Notes under the pieces: generated by a model
What the model saw: the letters and a program-made list of their open reading frames with translations, nothing else
The model's database searches: none
Told to the model about the DNA's origin: nothing
Position numbers and translations under genes: made by a program
In this document: positions 7,843 to 14,542 of the stretch, in pieces
Layout: each line of letters opens with the position of its first letter
Numbering within the stretch: the stretch's first letter is position 1
NCBI GenBank assembly: GCA_051745065.1
Contig: JBNJDQ010000053.1
Coordinates: 1-14,542, forward strand
Length of the DNA stretch: 14,542 nucleotides
Reading direction: 5' to 3'
Source of the DNA: Chitinivibrio sp051745065
GTDB taxonomy: Bacteria; Fibrobacterota; Chitinivibrionia; Chitinivibrionales; Chitinivibrionaceae

Positions 7843-8457
7843 GTGGATGACAGTCTGACTGATCTCGTTGATGCCCTGCGCCTGCTGCCGGCGGTGGGGG
7901 AGAAAAGTGCCTGGCGCATGGCCATGTACCTTCTTGACCATCGGCAGGAGCAGGCTCCCCGCCTTGCCGGGGCAATCACCGCAGCCGTGGAGAAGTTGCA
8001 TCCCTGTCCGTCCTGCAATACCTGGACCGAGGATGAGCGATGTTCCGTATGCGCTTCACCGCGGCGTGACCGCTCCGTCCTCTGCATTGTGGAACGTCCG
8101 CGGGATATGTGGACCATTGAGCGCAGCGGCTCTTTTCGCGGCCTGTACCATGTTTTGGGCGGTCTGATTTCCCCCATGAAAGGTATCAGCGTCAGAGATG
8201 TGTTTCTGGATTCCTTTGTGGATCGCGTACGCCGTGAGGAGATCGAAGAGATTATCATCGGCCTGGGCGGTTCAAGCGAGGCGGAGACAACGTTTCATTA
8301 TATTTTAAAGCTCCTTGACCCGGTGCCCGGCGTACGGGTCAGCCGTTTTGCCCGGGGGCTTTCCGCCGGGATGGATATTGACTATGCAGATAAACGAACC
8401 CTTGTTACTGCTCTGGGTGAGCGGCGACAGGTTCATTATTCGGGAGGTCGGCAATGA
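7843..8457 (+). CDS. recR: Recombination mediator protein RecR
   Basis: A 204-residue RecR, which with RecO and often RecF loads RecA onto gapped DNA. The helix-hairpin-helix reads LLPAVGEKSAWRMAMYLL (14-31). The zinc finger has Cys55, Cys58, Cys67 and Cys70. The following segment CIVERPRDMWTIERSG and the GLISPMKGI motif are normal. The Toprim core is unusual: canonical RecR has NPTVEGEAT after EVILA, whereas this protein has GLGGSSEAETT, keeping the glutamates but losing Asn-Pro. The downstream motif is RGLSAGMDIDYAD instead of the common HGLPVGGDLEYAD. The GTG start directly follows the ybaB stop; no other start fits. The stop overlaps pgpA as ATGA. Confidence 0.95.
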   Translation: MDDSLTDLVDALRLLPAVGEKSAWRMAMYLLDHRQEQAPRLAGAITAAVEKLHPCPSCNTWTEDERCSVCASPRRDRSVLCIVERPRDMWTIERSGSFRGLYHVLGGLISPMKGISVRDVFLDSFVDRVRREEIEEIIIGLGGSSEAETTFHYILKLLDPVPGVRVSRFARGLSAGMDIDYADKRTLVTALGERRQVHYSGGRQ

Positions 8458-8975
8458 AAGAGGCCCTTATCAGAGCTGTGAAACGAATCTTTTCCAGCGT
8501 GTTCTATGTGGGGTTTATTCCCTTTGCACCGGGAACCTGGGGATCCCTGGTTGCGGTGGGGATACTCATCCTCTTTCGGGGATATTTTTCCCAGTTGTTT
8601 CTGCTGGACTCCTTCATGACCTTTGCTCCTCTGGCCCTGCTCGCACTCATGGCGGGAACCTGGGCCAGCAGTTCTGCTGAGGAGATTTACGGTACAGAAG
8701 ATCCCGGAGCAATTGTAATCGATGAGGTGCTGGGTCAGCTTCTGACCTTCACCCTGATCACCGAAGTATGGACTCTTTCCGCTTCCTCCCTGGTGCTCGG
8801 TTTTTTTCTCTTTCGGTTTTTCGATATTGTCAAACCCTGGCCGGTGCATTGTTTCGAACGGATCGGCGGCGGCCTCGGTGTCATGATGGATGATGTTGCC
8901 GCCGGCCTTCTTGCATGTACCGTCCTTCATGGAATTGTGTGGATCTTTCAGTATGTCTCTGCAGCCATCAGTTAA
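8454..8975 (+). CDS. pgpA: Phosphatidylglycerophosphatase A
   Basis: A 173-residue membrane phosphatase that removes the phosphate from phosphatidylglycerol phosphate to give phosphatidylglycerol. Family motifs are clear: FAPGTWGS (24-31), DPGAIVIDEVLGQ (83-95), RFFDIVKPWP (121-130) and GGGLGVMMDDVAAG (138-151). Hydrophobic segments lie around 32-41, 54-67, 96-120 and 148-165. The length is normal for the family. Its ATG overlaps the recR stop by 4 nt (ATGA), which indicates translational coupling, and its end overlaps pncC by 23 nt. The link to replication and repair genes is positional; no direct functional connection is implied. Confidence 0.95.
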   Translation: MKEALIRAVKRIFSSVFYVGFIPFAPGTWGSLVAVGILILFRGYFSQLFLLDSFMTFAPLALLALMAGTWASSSAEEIYGTEDPGAIVIDEVLGQLLTFTLITEVWTLSASSLVLGFFLFRFFDIVKPWPVHCFERIGGGLGVMMDDVAAGLLACTVLHGIVWIFQYVSAAIS

Positions 8976-9426
8976 AAGAATCGCTGCCGCCCTTGTGCAG
9001 GAAGGGGCAACTCTTTCCGTGGCTGAATCCTGCACGGGTGGTGGGATCGGTGCGTCCCTGACAGCCGTTTCCGGGTCATCGGCGTGGTTTGCCGGTGGGT
9101 TCATCACCTACAGTAATCGTATGAAGATGGACCTGCTCGGCGTGACCAGCCAAACCCTTGCCCGGCACGGAGCGGTCAGTGCTGCTGTGGCCGGGGAGAT
9201 GGTCGCCGGGGTGCTGCAGCGCTGCGCAACGGAGTATGCTCTTTCCGTAACCGGGATTGCCGGCCCCGGGGGCGGATCTGCGCAGAAGCCCGTGGGCCTG
9301 GTCTGGATCGGTACGGCGGACAGGGCGGACATTGTTACGCGGCGGTATTATTTTTCCGGCAATCGCAGTGCGGTGCGCCGGAAAACAATTGGTGCGGCTC
9401 TTGCGCAATTGCACGAGCTGTTCTGA
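8953..9426 (+). CDS. pncC: Nicotinamide-nucleotide amidohydrolase PncC (CinA C-terminal domain only)
   Basis: A 157-residue stand-alone CinA C-terminal domain protein, which deamidates nicotinamide mononucleotide to nicotinate mononucleotide in the pyridine nucleotide cycle. Family motifs: AESCTGG with the catalytic-type Ser26, GSSAWFAGGFITYSN, HGAVS, SVTGIAGPGGGS, KPVGLVWIG, and FSGNRSAVR near the end. It lacks the N-terminal molybdopterin-binding-like/ADP-ribose pyrophosphatase (COG1058) domain of full-length CinA. ATG 8953 matches the family N-terminus and overlaps pgpA by 23 nt. Its ribosome binding site is weak, so it may depend on coupling. An in-frame ATG at 8929 is a less likely alternative. 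It is the last gene of the dnaX operon. Confidence 0.93.
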   Translation: MSLQPSVKRIAAALVQEGATLSVAESCTGGGIGASLTAVSGSSAWFAGGFITYSNRMKMDLLGVTSQTLARHGAVSAAVAGEMVAGVLQRCATEYALSVTGIAGPGGGSAQKPVGLVWIGTADRADIVTRRYYFSGNRSAVRRKTIGAALAQLHELF

Positions 9427-9431
9427 TGCAT

Positions 9432-9451
9432 CGCCGCCGGCGAAGGTGGCG
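9432..9451 (+). other. Hairpin just after pncC, possible weak terminator
   Basis: CGCCGCC (9432-9438) pairs with GGTGGCG (9445-9451) around the loop GGCGAA, with one G-T pair. It lies 5 nt after the pncC stop, but no T-run follows. It could slow polymerase or protect the 3' end of the mRNA, but it is not a standard intrinsic terminator. Confidence 0.3.
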
Positions 9452-9544
9452 CGGGAAATCTTCATTCGGTCAAAATCCGTCCATGGCTACCGTGGAAAAA
9501 CTATATTAGATAGAGAAAATCAGTTTATTTAACCGGAGAGTTTT

Positions 9545-9940
9545 ATGCGATTGCCTGTACATCCTCTGATATCTGTGGTTCTCTTTGTTTTTTTTGCAGC
9601 CTGTCAAAACGGGGATACCCCCGATAATACGCAGGAAAAAAAGACTGATACGGCCTTTACCTCCGCCGCCGGAGCCCTGGGGCGCAAACAGCTGCGTACC
9701 TGGCAGGAGATTAACCCGGCTCTGAACAGCCTTGCCCGTACCTACGCCGAGAAAATCAGCAACGCCGATGACTCAGCGGCTCCCGAAGCAACAGGGGAAT
9801 ACCTGCGTAAACGCGACAGTATTTGCACGGTCATGGGGCTGACCGGTGGGTATACGGAGTATGTCAAAATCAGCGAAGATCTGAACAAGCCTGTCAATCA
9901 GCCTCTGCTGGACAGTCTTAATCTGAGTCCCGGGGAGTAA
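9545..9940 (+). CDS. Putative lipoprotein of unknown function
   Basis: I do not recognise this 131-residue protein. The N-terminus is a lipoprotein signal: positive start, hydrophobic core (LISVVLFVFF) and a lipobox FAAC with lipidation Cys20. The mature part begins with a polar, Asp/Thr/Lys-rich tether (QNGDTPDNTQEKKTDT) and then appears helical, with AAGALGRKQLRTWQEI and ALNSLARTYAEKI. A later cysteine (near position 94 in RDSICTVMG) is present. A clear GGAG at 9535-9538, 6 nt before ATG 9545, supports translation. It stands alone between the dnaX operon and tRNA-Leu. A cell-envelope location is well supported; the function is not. Confidence 0.85.
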   Translation: MRLPVHPLISVVLFVFFAACQNGDTPDNTQEKKTDTAFTSAAGALGRKQLRTWQEINPALNSLARTYAEKISNADDSAAPEATGEYLRKRDSICTVMGLTGGYTEYVKISEDLNKPVNQPLLDSLNLSPGE

Positions 9941-9953
9941 ATCCCGATACCCG

Positions 9954-9982
9954 TTGCATCTGCAGGGGGTCTTATATATTTT
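9954..9982 (+). promoter_or_regulatory. Probable promoter of tRNA-Leu (and tig)
   Basis: TTGCAT at 9954-9959 is followed by an AT-rich -10 region. TATATT at 9975-9980 gives a 15-nt spacer and TATTTT at 9977-9982 gives 17 nt. A start near 9988 would leave about 15 nt before the mature tRNA. The trigger factor gene downstream has no convincing promoter of its own, so it may be transcribed from here too. Confidence 0.5.
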
Positions 9983-10002
9983 AGGATCGCAATTTTTGAA
10001 GC

Positions 10003-10084
10003 GCGAGTGTGGTGGAATTGGTAGACACGCCAGACTTAGGATCTGGTGCCGCAAGGTGTGGGGGTTCGACTCCCTCCACTCGCA
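10003..10084 (+). tRNA. tRNA-Leu (anticodon TAG)
   Basis: An 82-nt type II tRNA. The acceptor stem is GCGAGTG (10003-10009) with CACTCGC (10077-10083) and discriminator A10084; CCA is not encoded. The anticodon stem CCAGA/TCTGG encloses CTTAGGA, with anticodon TAG at 10037-10039, which reads CTN leucine codons. The D-arm (TGGTAGACACG) and the GGGTTCGACTCCC T-arm are normal. It lies 57 nt upstream of tig. Confidence 0.97.
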
Positions 10085-10141
10085 TTCATTTTTCGCCGAA
10101 ACGGAAAATAATCCCAAAAGAGTATATTCGGAGGCATTATA

Positions 10142-11410
10142 GTGGATGCTGTTGTAAAATCACCGGAATCGTGCAAACGAGTTATTGAAGTGGAAGTACC
10201 CGCTGATGAGGTAAATTCTCAGTTTGATCAGCAGGTAAAGAAGTACAAAAAGGATATTACCCTCCCGGGCTTTCGCGCAGGTAAAGTTCCTGTTGCTCTT
10301 ATCAAATCCCGTTATGGTGACTCCATCCGTGCGGAAGTGATTGAGTCAGTTGTAAACGAAGCCTATCAGAAGGCGTGCACTGATAATAAAATCAACCCTG
10401 TATCCCAGCCTGTTATCGACGATATGAAGGCTGATAATCCCGAAGAGCCCGTTGTTTTCACGGCAACGGTTGAAGTGGATCCGGATATTGAAATCACCGA
10501 TTATAAAGATCTGGGAATCACGGTTGATTTTGAGGACGTTTCCGATGATGAGCTGAAAGACGCTCTGGAAAATGTCCGCATGCAGTTTGCCGACTTTGAA
10601 GATCTTGACCGTCCCGCGGAAAAGGGGGATTTCGTCACCCTGAAATACTCCGATTTCACCGTGGACGGTGCGCCCGGTGAAGGAGATCCGGCTCCCCGCA
10701 TGATCGAAGTGGGTAAATCTCCCCTTCCCGAGCTGGATGAGGCCCTTGTGGGGATGTCACGAGATGAGGAAAAAACCGTCAGCCTGACCTTTCCCGACGA
10801 TTTCCGCATAGAGAAAATTGCCGGAAAATCCGGTGAGTTTACGGTTATTGTTGAGAATGTGCAGGAGCGTAAACTTCCGTCTCTTGACGACGAAAAGATT
10901 CTTTCCATGGCGCAGGTTGAGTCTGAAGACGATCTGGTGAAACGTGTGAAGGATGATCTGAAAAAGAAAAAGGATGAGCAGACGCGGAACGAAGCCTATG
11001 ACAAAGCTGTTGATGCGATTCTGGCCAAAGAGGGGAATGATTTTGAAGTTCCCGAGTCACGGATTGCCGCTTATATTGAGCATATTATGCAGCAGGAAAA
11101 ACAGTACTATCCCAACGGCGGGCAGCCTTCGTTTGAGGAGTACCTTGCGCGGTTCCGTGATACCGCAGCCAGGAGTATCAAGCGTTTCCGCATCCTTGAT
11201 TTCATCGCCGCGGCAGAGAAGATCAAGGCGACCAAAGAGGAAGTTGATGCAAAAATTCAGGAGATTGCTGATCAGTACAATCAGGATTTTGATACAGTCA
11301 AGGATGTGCTGCGCAGGAACGGATCAACCATCCAGCTTCGTGAAGATCTGAAGCAGGAGAAGGTTCTTGATGTTCTTGTCGGCCTTAAAGAATGGCCTGC
11401 AGAAAAATAA
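10142..11410 (+). CDS. tig: Trigger factor (ribosome-associated chaperone)
   Basis: A 422-residue trigger factor, slightly short for the family, which binds at the ribosome exit tunnel and folds nascent chains. The N-terminal ribosome-binding domain holds the signature LPGFRAGKVP (41-50) followed by the IKSRYG helix. A FKBP-type prolyl isomerase domain spans about 155-245 (KGDFVTLKYSDF, then PELDEALVGMSRDEEKTV). The rest is the charged helical C-terminal chaperone domain. The start is GTG 10142, supported by GGAGG at 10130-10134 with a 7-nt spacer. Upstream is tRNA-Leu and downstream a strong terminator, so tig appears to be transcribed separately from clpP-clpX even though the three are neighbours. 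Confidence 0.97.
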   Translation: MDAVVKSPESCKRVIEVEVPADEVNSQFDQQVKKYKKDITLPGFRAGKVPVALIKSRYGDSIRAEVIESVVNEAYQKACTDNKINPVSQPVIDDMKADNPEEPVVFTATVEVDPDIEITDYKDLGITVDFEDVSDDELKDALENVRMQFADFEDLDRPAEKGDFVTLKYSDFTVDGAPGEGDPAPRMIEVGKSPLPELDEALVGMSRDEEKTVSLTFPDDFRIEKIAGKSGEFTVIVENVQERKLPSLDDEKILSMAQVESEDDLVKRVKDDLKKKKDEQTRNEAYDKAVDAILAKEGNDFEVPESRIAAYIEHIMQQEKQYYPNGGQPSFEEYLARFRDTAARSIKRFRILDFIAAAEKIKATKEEVDAKIQEIADQYNQDFDTVKDVLRRNGSTIQLREDLKQEKVLDVLVGLKEWPAEK

Positions 11411-11434
11411 CCGCATCGGATAAAACTGTTTACG

Positions 11435-11464
11435 GGGCCCTCTTTAACAGAGGGCCCTTTTTTT
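11435..11464 (+). terminator. Intrinsic terminator of tig
   Basis: A perfect 9-bp stem, GGGCCCTCT (11435-11443) with AGAGGGCCC (11449-11457), has a 5-nt loop TTAAC and is followed by seven T. It lies 24 nt after the tig stop and separates tig from clpP. Confidence 0.95.
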
Positions 11465-11612
11465 CTTCCGTTTTAATACTCGCTACACGGTGATTACAGG
11501 CTTCTCAGACGGCAGGTGAAGAGAAATCACGCTTTTTTCAGTCACCCTTTTATTACATCGGGGCAGAGATGTATTTTACTTGTTGCAAAAAACACGAGAA
11601 ACGAGGTATACT
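11465..11612 (+). promoter_or_regulatory. clpP upstream region with promoter-like boxes
   Basis: This 148-nt region must hold the clpP-clpX promoter because a strong terminator precedes it. The best pair by sequence is TTGCAA (11583-11588) and TATACT (11607-11612) with an 18-nt spacer, but TATACT abuts the ATG, so that start site would fall inside the coding region. A further AT-rich stretch with TAATACT lies near 11472-11478. I see no CIRCE repeat, CtsR box or clear heat-shock sigma-32 promoter. Confidence 0.45.
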
Positions 11613-12200
11613 ATGTCAACACTGGTACCGATGGTTGTGGAAGATACAGGACGGGGCGAACGCTCCTTCGATATATACTCACGTCTGCTGAAGGAACGTA
11701 TTATTTTCATCAGCGGCGAGATCAACGATCATGTGGCCAATCTGGTGGTTGCCCAGATGATCTTTCTGGAATACGAGGATCCCGAAAAGGATATCACCCT
11801 GTACATCAACAGCCCCGGCGGTTCAGTTTCTGCAGGACTTTCCATTTACGATACAATGCAGTTTGTCAAGCCCGATGTCTCCACCATCTGTGTGGGCCTT
11901 GCCGCGAGCATGGGGGCAATTCTTGCCGTTGCCGGCACAAAGGGGAAGCGCTACTCCCTGCCGCATTCAAATTTTATGCTTCATCAGCCCCTGGGCGGAA
12001 CCACCGGGCAGGCGTCGGATGTTGCGATTCATGCAAAGGAAATCGTCCGGGTTAAGGATAATCTCATGTCAATTCTTGCACACCATACGGGTAAACGCAA
12101 AGCCACCATTCGAAAGGATACGGAGCGCGACTATTACATGACTGCCAAAGAGGCTCTGAAATACAATATGATCGATGAAGTACTGGAGAGTCGCGCGTAG
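11613..12200 (+). CDS. clpP: ATP-dependent Clp protease proteolytic subunit
   Basis: A 195-residue ClpP serine protease, which forms the tetradecameric chamber fed by ClpX. The catalytic triad is Ser99 (in LAASMGA), His124 (in MLHQPLGG) and Asp173 (in DTERD), with the same spacing as E. coli ClpP (97/122/171 in the mature form). The N-terminus LVPMVVEDTGRGERSFDIYSRLLKERIIF is highly conserved. ATG 11613 is set by GAGG at 11603-11606 (6-nt spacer); the in-frame TTG at 11580 is too far upstream for the family. Any propeptide would be very short. clpX starts 2 nt after the stop, so the two are co-transcribed. Confidence 0.98.
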   Translation: MSTLVPMVVEDTGRGERSFDIYSRLLKERIIFISGEINDHVANLVVAQMIFLEYEDPEKDITLYINSPGGSVSAGLSIYDTMQFVKPDVSTICVGLAASMGAILAVAGTKGKRYSLPHSNFMLHQPLGGTTGQASDVAIHAKEIVRVKDNLMSILAHHTGKRKATIRKDTERDYYMTAKEALKYNMIDEVLESRA

Positions 12201-12202
12201 AT

Positions 12203-13456
12203 ATGACAAAAAAGAAAGACATAAAGTGTTCATTCTGCGGCAGTACAGCCAATGAAGTGGACAGTATTATTACCGGCCCCGGCGTGTACATCTGCAATGA
12301 ATGTGTCCACACGTGCAGCACTATTCTCGATGGGCAGGACCAGGACCTTTCCGGCGGGGCAAAAAAATCCTCTTCTTCCGCGGATGCCCGTGAATATGAT
12401 TACCGCAAGCTGCCCACTCCCATGGAGATGAAGGCGTACTTCGATGAATATGTCATCGGTCAGAGCGAGGCCAAAAAGGGCATTGCCGTGGCGGCGTACA
12501 ATCATTACAAGCGGATCTATTCCCGCATGGATGAGGGGGATGTGGAACTGGAAAAATCCAATGTTCTGCTTTTGGGACCGACAGGAACCGGTAAGACCCT
12601 TATCGCCCAGACCCTGGCGAAAATGCTGGAGGTTCCCTTTACCATTGTCGATGCAACGGTCTTCACCGAGGCGGGCTACGTCGGCGAAGATGTGGAAAAT
12701 ATTCTCGGACGCCTTCTTTCAGCGGCGGATAACGATGTTGACCGTGCGCAGCGCGGGATTATCTACATTGACGAATTCGATAAAATCGGCAGGAAGAGTG
12801 CCAACCCCTCAATTACCCGGGATGTCTCCGGGGAAGGGGTGCAGCAATCCCTTCTGAAGATTATCGAAGGAACCACTGCAGAGATTGCCCCCAACGGCGG
12901 GCGGAAACATCCGGAGCAGAAACTGACCAGCGTTAATACGCGGGATATCCTGTTTATCTGCGGCGGTGCCTTTGTCGGCCTTGATGAGGTTATTGAGAAG
13001 CGTACCTCCAAAGGGGGAATGGGTTTTAATATTGATGTGGTTGCCCCCAATACCAACAGAGAAGATGATCTTCTTGCGCTCTGTGAGCCTGAAGATCTTG
13101 TTCATTTCGGCATTATTCCCGAGTTGATCGGGCGTATCCCCGCTCATTTTGCCTTGAAGCATCTTGATCGTGATATGCTGCTGCAGATTATTCAGGAGCC
13201 GAAAAACTCTCTGGTAAAACAGTATGCCAAGCTTTTTGAGATGGATGACTGCCGTCTGACTTTTTCCGATGGTGCCCTGGAAGAGGTGGTGAAAATTGCG
13301 CAGGAAAAGAAAACCGGTGCCCGGGGGTTGCGCAATGTTTTGGAAAAAGCTGTGACGCCGATTATGTATGAACTGCCCTCCAAAAAGGATTCCGTCTCGG
13401 AAGTGATTATTACAAAAGAGGTCATAACAGCGGGATCACCGCCGGAATACAAATAA
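12203..13456 (+). CDS. clpX: ATP-dependent Clp protease ATP-binding subunit ClpX
   Basis: A 417-residue AAA+ unfoldase that delivers tagged proteins to ClpP. The N-terminal zinc-binding domain has Cys9, Cys12, Cys31 and Cys34. Walker A is GPTGTGKT (125-132), the substrate-gripping pore loop GYVG follows in TEAGYVGEDVEN, and Walker B is IIYIDEFDKI. The RKH loop (GGRKHPEQ) and the sensor-2 motif GARGLRNVLE are intact. The length is normal. The start lies 2 nt after clpP; a purine-rich GGAGAG near 12186 is about 11 nt upstream. Next comes a topoisomerase gene after 22 nt, where many bacteria have lon. Confidence 0.98.
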   Translation: MTKKKDIKCSFCGSTANEVDSIITGPGVYICNECVHTCSTILDGQDQDLSGGAKKSSSSADAREYDYRKLPTPMEMKAYFDEYVIGQSEAKKGIAVAAYNHYKRIYSRMDEGDVELEKSNVLLLGPTGTGKTLIAQTLAKMLEVPFTIVDATVFTEAGYVGEDVENILGRLLSAADNDVDRAQRGIIYIDEFDKIGRKSANPSITRDVSGEGVQQSLLKIIEGTTAEIAPNGGRKHPEQKLTSVNTRDILFICGGAFVGLDEVIEKRTSKGGMGFNIDVVAPNTNREDDLLALCEPEDLVHFGIIPELIGRIPAHFALKHLDRDMLLQIIQEPKNSLVKQYAKLFEMDDCRLTFSDGALEEVVKIAQEKKTGARGLRNVLEKAVTPIMYELPSKKDSVSEVIITKEVITAGSPPEYK

Positions 13457-13478
13457 CCCTTCACCGCCGGATACGCCA

Positions 13479-14542
13479 ATGAGTGAGAAAAAGACGGTTC
13501 AGTACGATGAAAGCAGGATTAAGACCCTTGATTCTCTGGAGCACATCCGTCTGCGCTCCGGCATGTACATCGGTCGCCTTGGTGACGGAACAACCTATGA
13601 TGACGGCATCTATGTGCTGATCAAGGAGGTTGTGGATAACTCCATCGACGAGTTTATCATGGGCCACGGCCGGGTGATTACCATATCCCGCGAAGAGAAC
13701 CTCATCAGTATCCGTGACTACGGTCGGGGGATTCCCCTGGGCAAGGTGGTGGAATGTGTTTCCATTATCAATACGGGGGCAAAGTACAACAACGAAGTAT
13801 TTCAGTTTTCCGTCGGTCTCAACGGGATCGGGACCAAGGCGGTAAATGCCCTTTCCAGTCATTTCAAAGTGACCGCCTATCGTGAAGGCCGTTTTAAGCA
13901 GGCCCTGTTCTCACAGGGTAAACTGATTTCCGAAAATGAAGGGGATGCGCCCCGGGAGAAAAACGGCACGGCCGTGGAGTTTATTCCCGACGAAGAGATC
14001 TTCGGGCCCTATGCCTTTGACGATGCCTTTATCCGGAAACGCCTCTGGAACTACGCGTACCTGAACCGGAATCTGCGCATTGACTACGGCGAAGAAAGCT
14101 TCTATTCCCGCAGCGGTCTGAAGGATCTGCTCAATGCCGAGATCGAGGATGATCAGCTCTACGATATCTGTTATTATCGCAGTGATGACAACCGTCTTGA
14201 ATTTGCCTTTACCCATACGGAAAACTACGGCGAAACGCATTTCTCTTTTGTAAACGGGCAGTACACCAGTGCCGGCGGGACGCATCAGTCGGCGTTCCGC
14301 GAAGGGATTTTGCGGGGAGTGCGCGAATATTACGGCAAAAAATACACGGCTCAGGATGTTCGCGACGGTATTGTAGGGGCCGTATCAATACGGATTATGG
14401 ATCCGGTTTTTGAGAGTCAGACCAAGAATAAACTGGGTAATCGGGATATGCGCCGTCAGATTGTGGAGCCCGTTAAGTCCGCCGTGACAGATTTTTTGCA
14501 TAAACATCGGGATACCGCAAAAATTCTGGAAGAAAAGATCGA
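13479..14542 (+). CDS. parE: DNA topoisomerase IV subunit B (ParE/GyrB type), partial at window end
   Basis: The first 354 codons of a type IIA topoisomerase ATPase subunit; the gene runs off the window. The GHKL ATPase site is intact: EVVDNSIDE with Glu50, Asn54 and Asp57, DYGRGIP from Asp80, and the lid GLNGIGTKAVNALS. The INTGAKY motif, where gyrase GyrB has an HAGGKF-type sequence, and the LGDGTTYDDGIYVLIKE segment mark the ParE-like subgroup known from Bacteroidota, spirochaetes and chlamydiae. The transducer domain follows, with FVNGQYTSAGGTHQ and the QTKNKLGN switch-lysine loop. ATG 13479 gives the expected start, KTLDSLEHIRLRSGMYIGR, but its ribosome binding site is weak. It lies 22 nt after clpX and is probably co-transcribed. 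Calling it parE and not gyrB rests on these motifs. Confidence 0.88.
   Translation, partial: MSEKKTVQYDESRIKTLDSLEHIRLRSGMYIGRLGDGTTYDDGIYVLIKEVVDNSIDEFIMGHGRVITISREENLISIRDYGRGIPLGKVVECVSIINTGAKYNNEVFQFSVGLNGIGTKAVNALSSHFKVTAYREGRFKQALFSQGKLISENEGDAPREKNGTAVEFIPDEEIFGPYAFDDAFIRKRLWNYAYLNRNLRIDYGEESFYSRSGLKDLLNAEIEDDQLYDICYYRSDDNRLEFAFTHTENYGETHFSFVNGQYTSAGGTHQSAFREGILRGVREYYGKKYTAQDVRDGIVGAVSIRIMDPVFESQTKNKLGNRDMRRQIVEPVKSAVTDFLHKHRDTAKILEEKI

Noticed and set aside
11516..12055. A 179-codon plus-strand frame starting before clpP
   Set aside because: It overlaps clpP in another frame, is rich in Arg, Cys and His as expected of a shadow frame, and shows no recognisable motif.

Overview
This window is a dense stretch of core bacterial chromosome, about 50-55% G+C by eye, with almost no non-coding DNA. 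It holds twelve intact protein genes, a thirteenth that runs off the right edge, two tRNAs and the SRP RNA. I see no insertion sequence, phage gene, CRISPR array or toxin-antitoxin pair. The short SRP RNA, a lipoprotein with a lipobox, PgpA, trigger factor and ClpXP fit a Gram-negative bacterium. The GH57/DUF3536 protein, the THUMP-like methyltransferase and the distinctive ParE subtype (INTGAKY, GLNGIGTKAVNAL) occur together in lineages such as Spirochaetota, Fibrobacterota and Bacteroidota. From sequence alone I lean to a spirochaete- or fibrobacter-like organism, but I cannot fix the phylum.

Layout. (1) 1-4391, plus strand: a compact overlapping operon with an 81-residue orphan protein, a GH57/DUF3536 glycoside hydrolase, a THUMP-like SAM methyltransferase and a VanZ-like membrane protein. 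Each start lies inside the end of the gene before it. (2) 4381-5217, minus strand: a PhnP-like metallo-beta-lactamase-fold hydrolase whose stop overlaps the VanZ gene tail to tail. (3) 5218-5369: an AT-rich divergent promoter region. (4) 5370-5576: tRNA-Ser(GGA) followed after 9 nt by the 4.5S-type SRP RNA, which ends in a T-tract. (5) 5658-9426, plus strand: dnaX, ybaB, recR, pgpA and pncC, tightly packed or overlapping. (6) 9545-9940: an orphan lipoprotein. (7) 10003-11464: tRNA-Leu(TAG), then tig (trigger factor) with a strong intrinsic terminator. (8) 11613-14542: clpP, clpX, then a ParE/GyrB-type topoisomerase subunit truncated by the window edge.

How the genes work together. dnaX (clamp loader), ybaB (nucleoid protein) and recR (gap repair) form the classic replication/repair cluster, here downstream of tRNA-Ser and the SRP RNA. 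pgpA (phosphatidylglycerol synthesis) and pncC (pyridine nucleotide salvage) are appended by overlap. tig, clpP and clpX form the nascent-chain folding and proteolysis cluster; the next gene is a topoisomerase and not lon. No dramatic new system is visible. The places most worth a second look are the orphan 81-residue protein coupled to the GH57 gene, the divergent Toprim motif in RecR, the tRNA/SRP RNA tandem, the promoter-like box at the clpP start, and the orphan lipoprotein.
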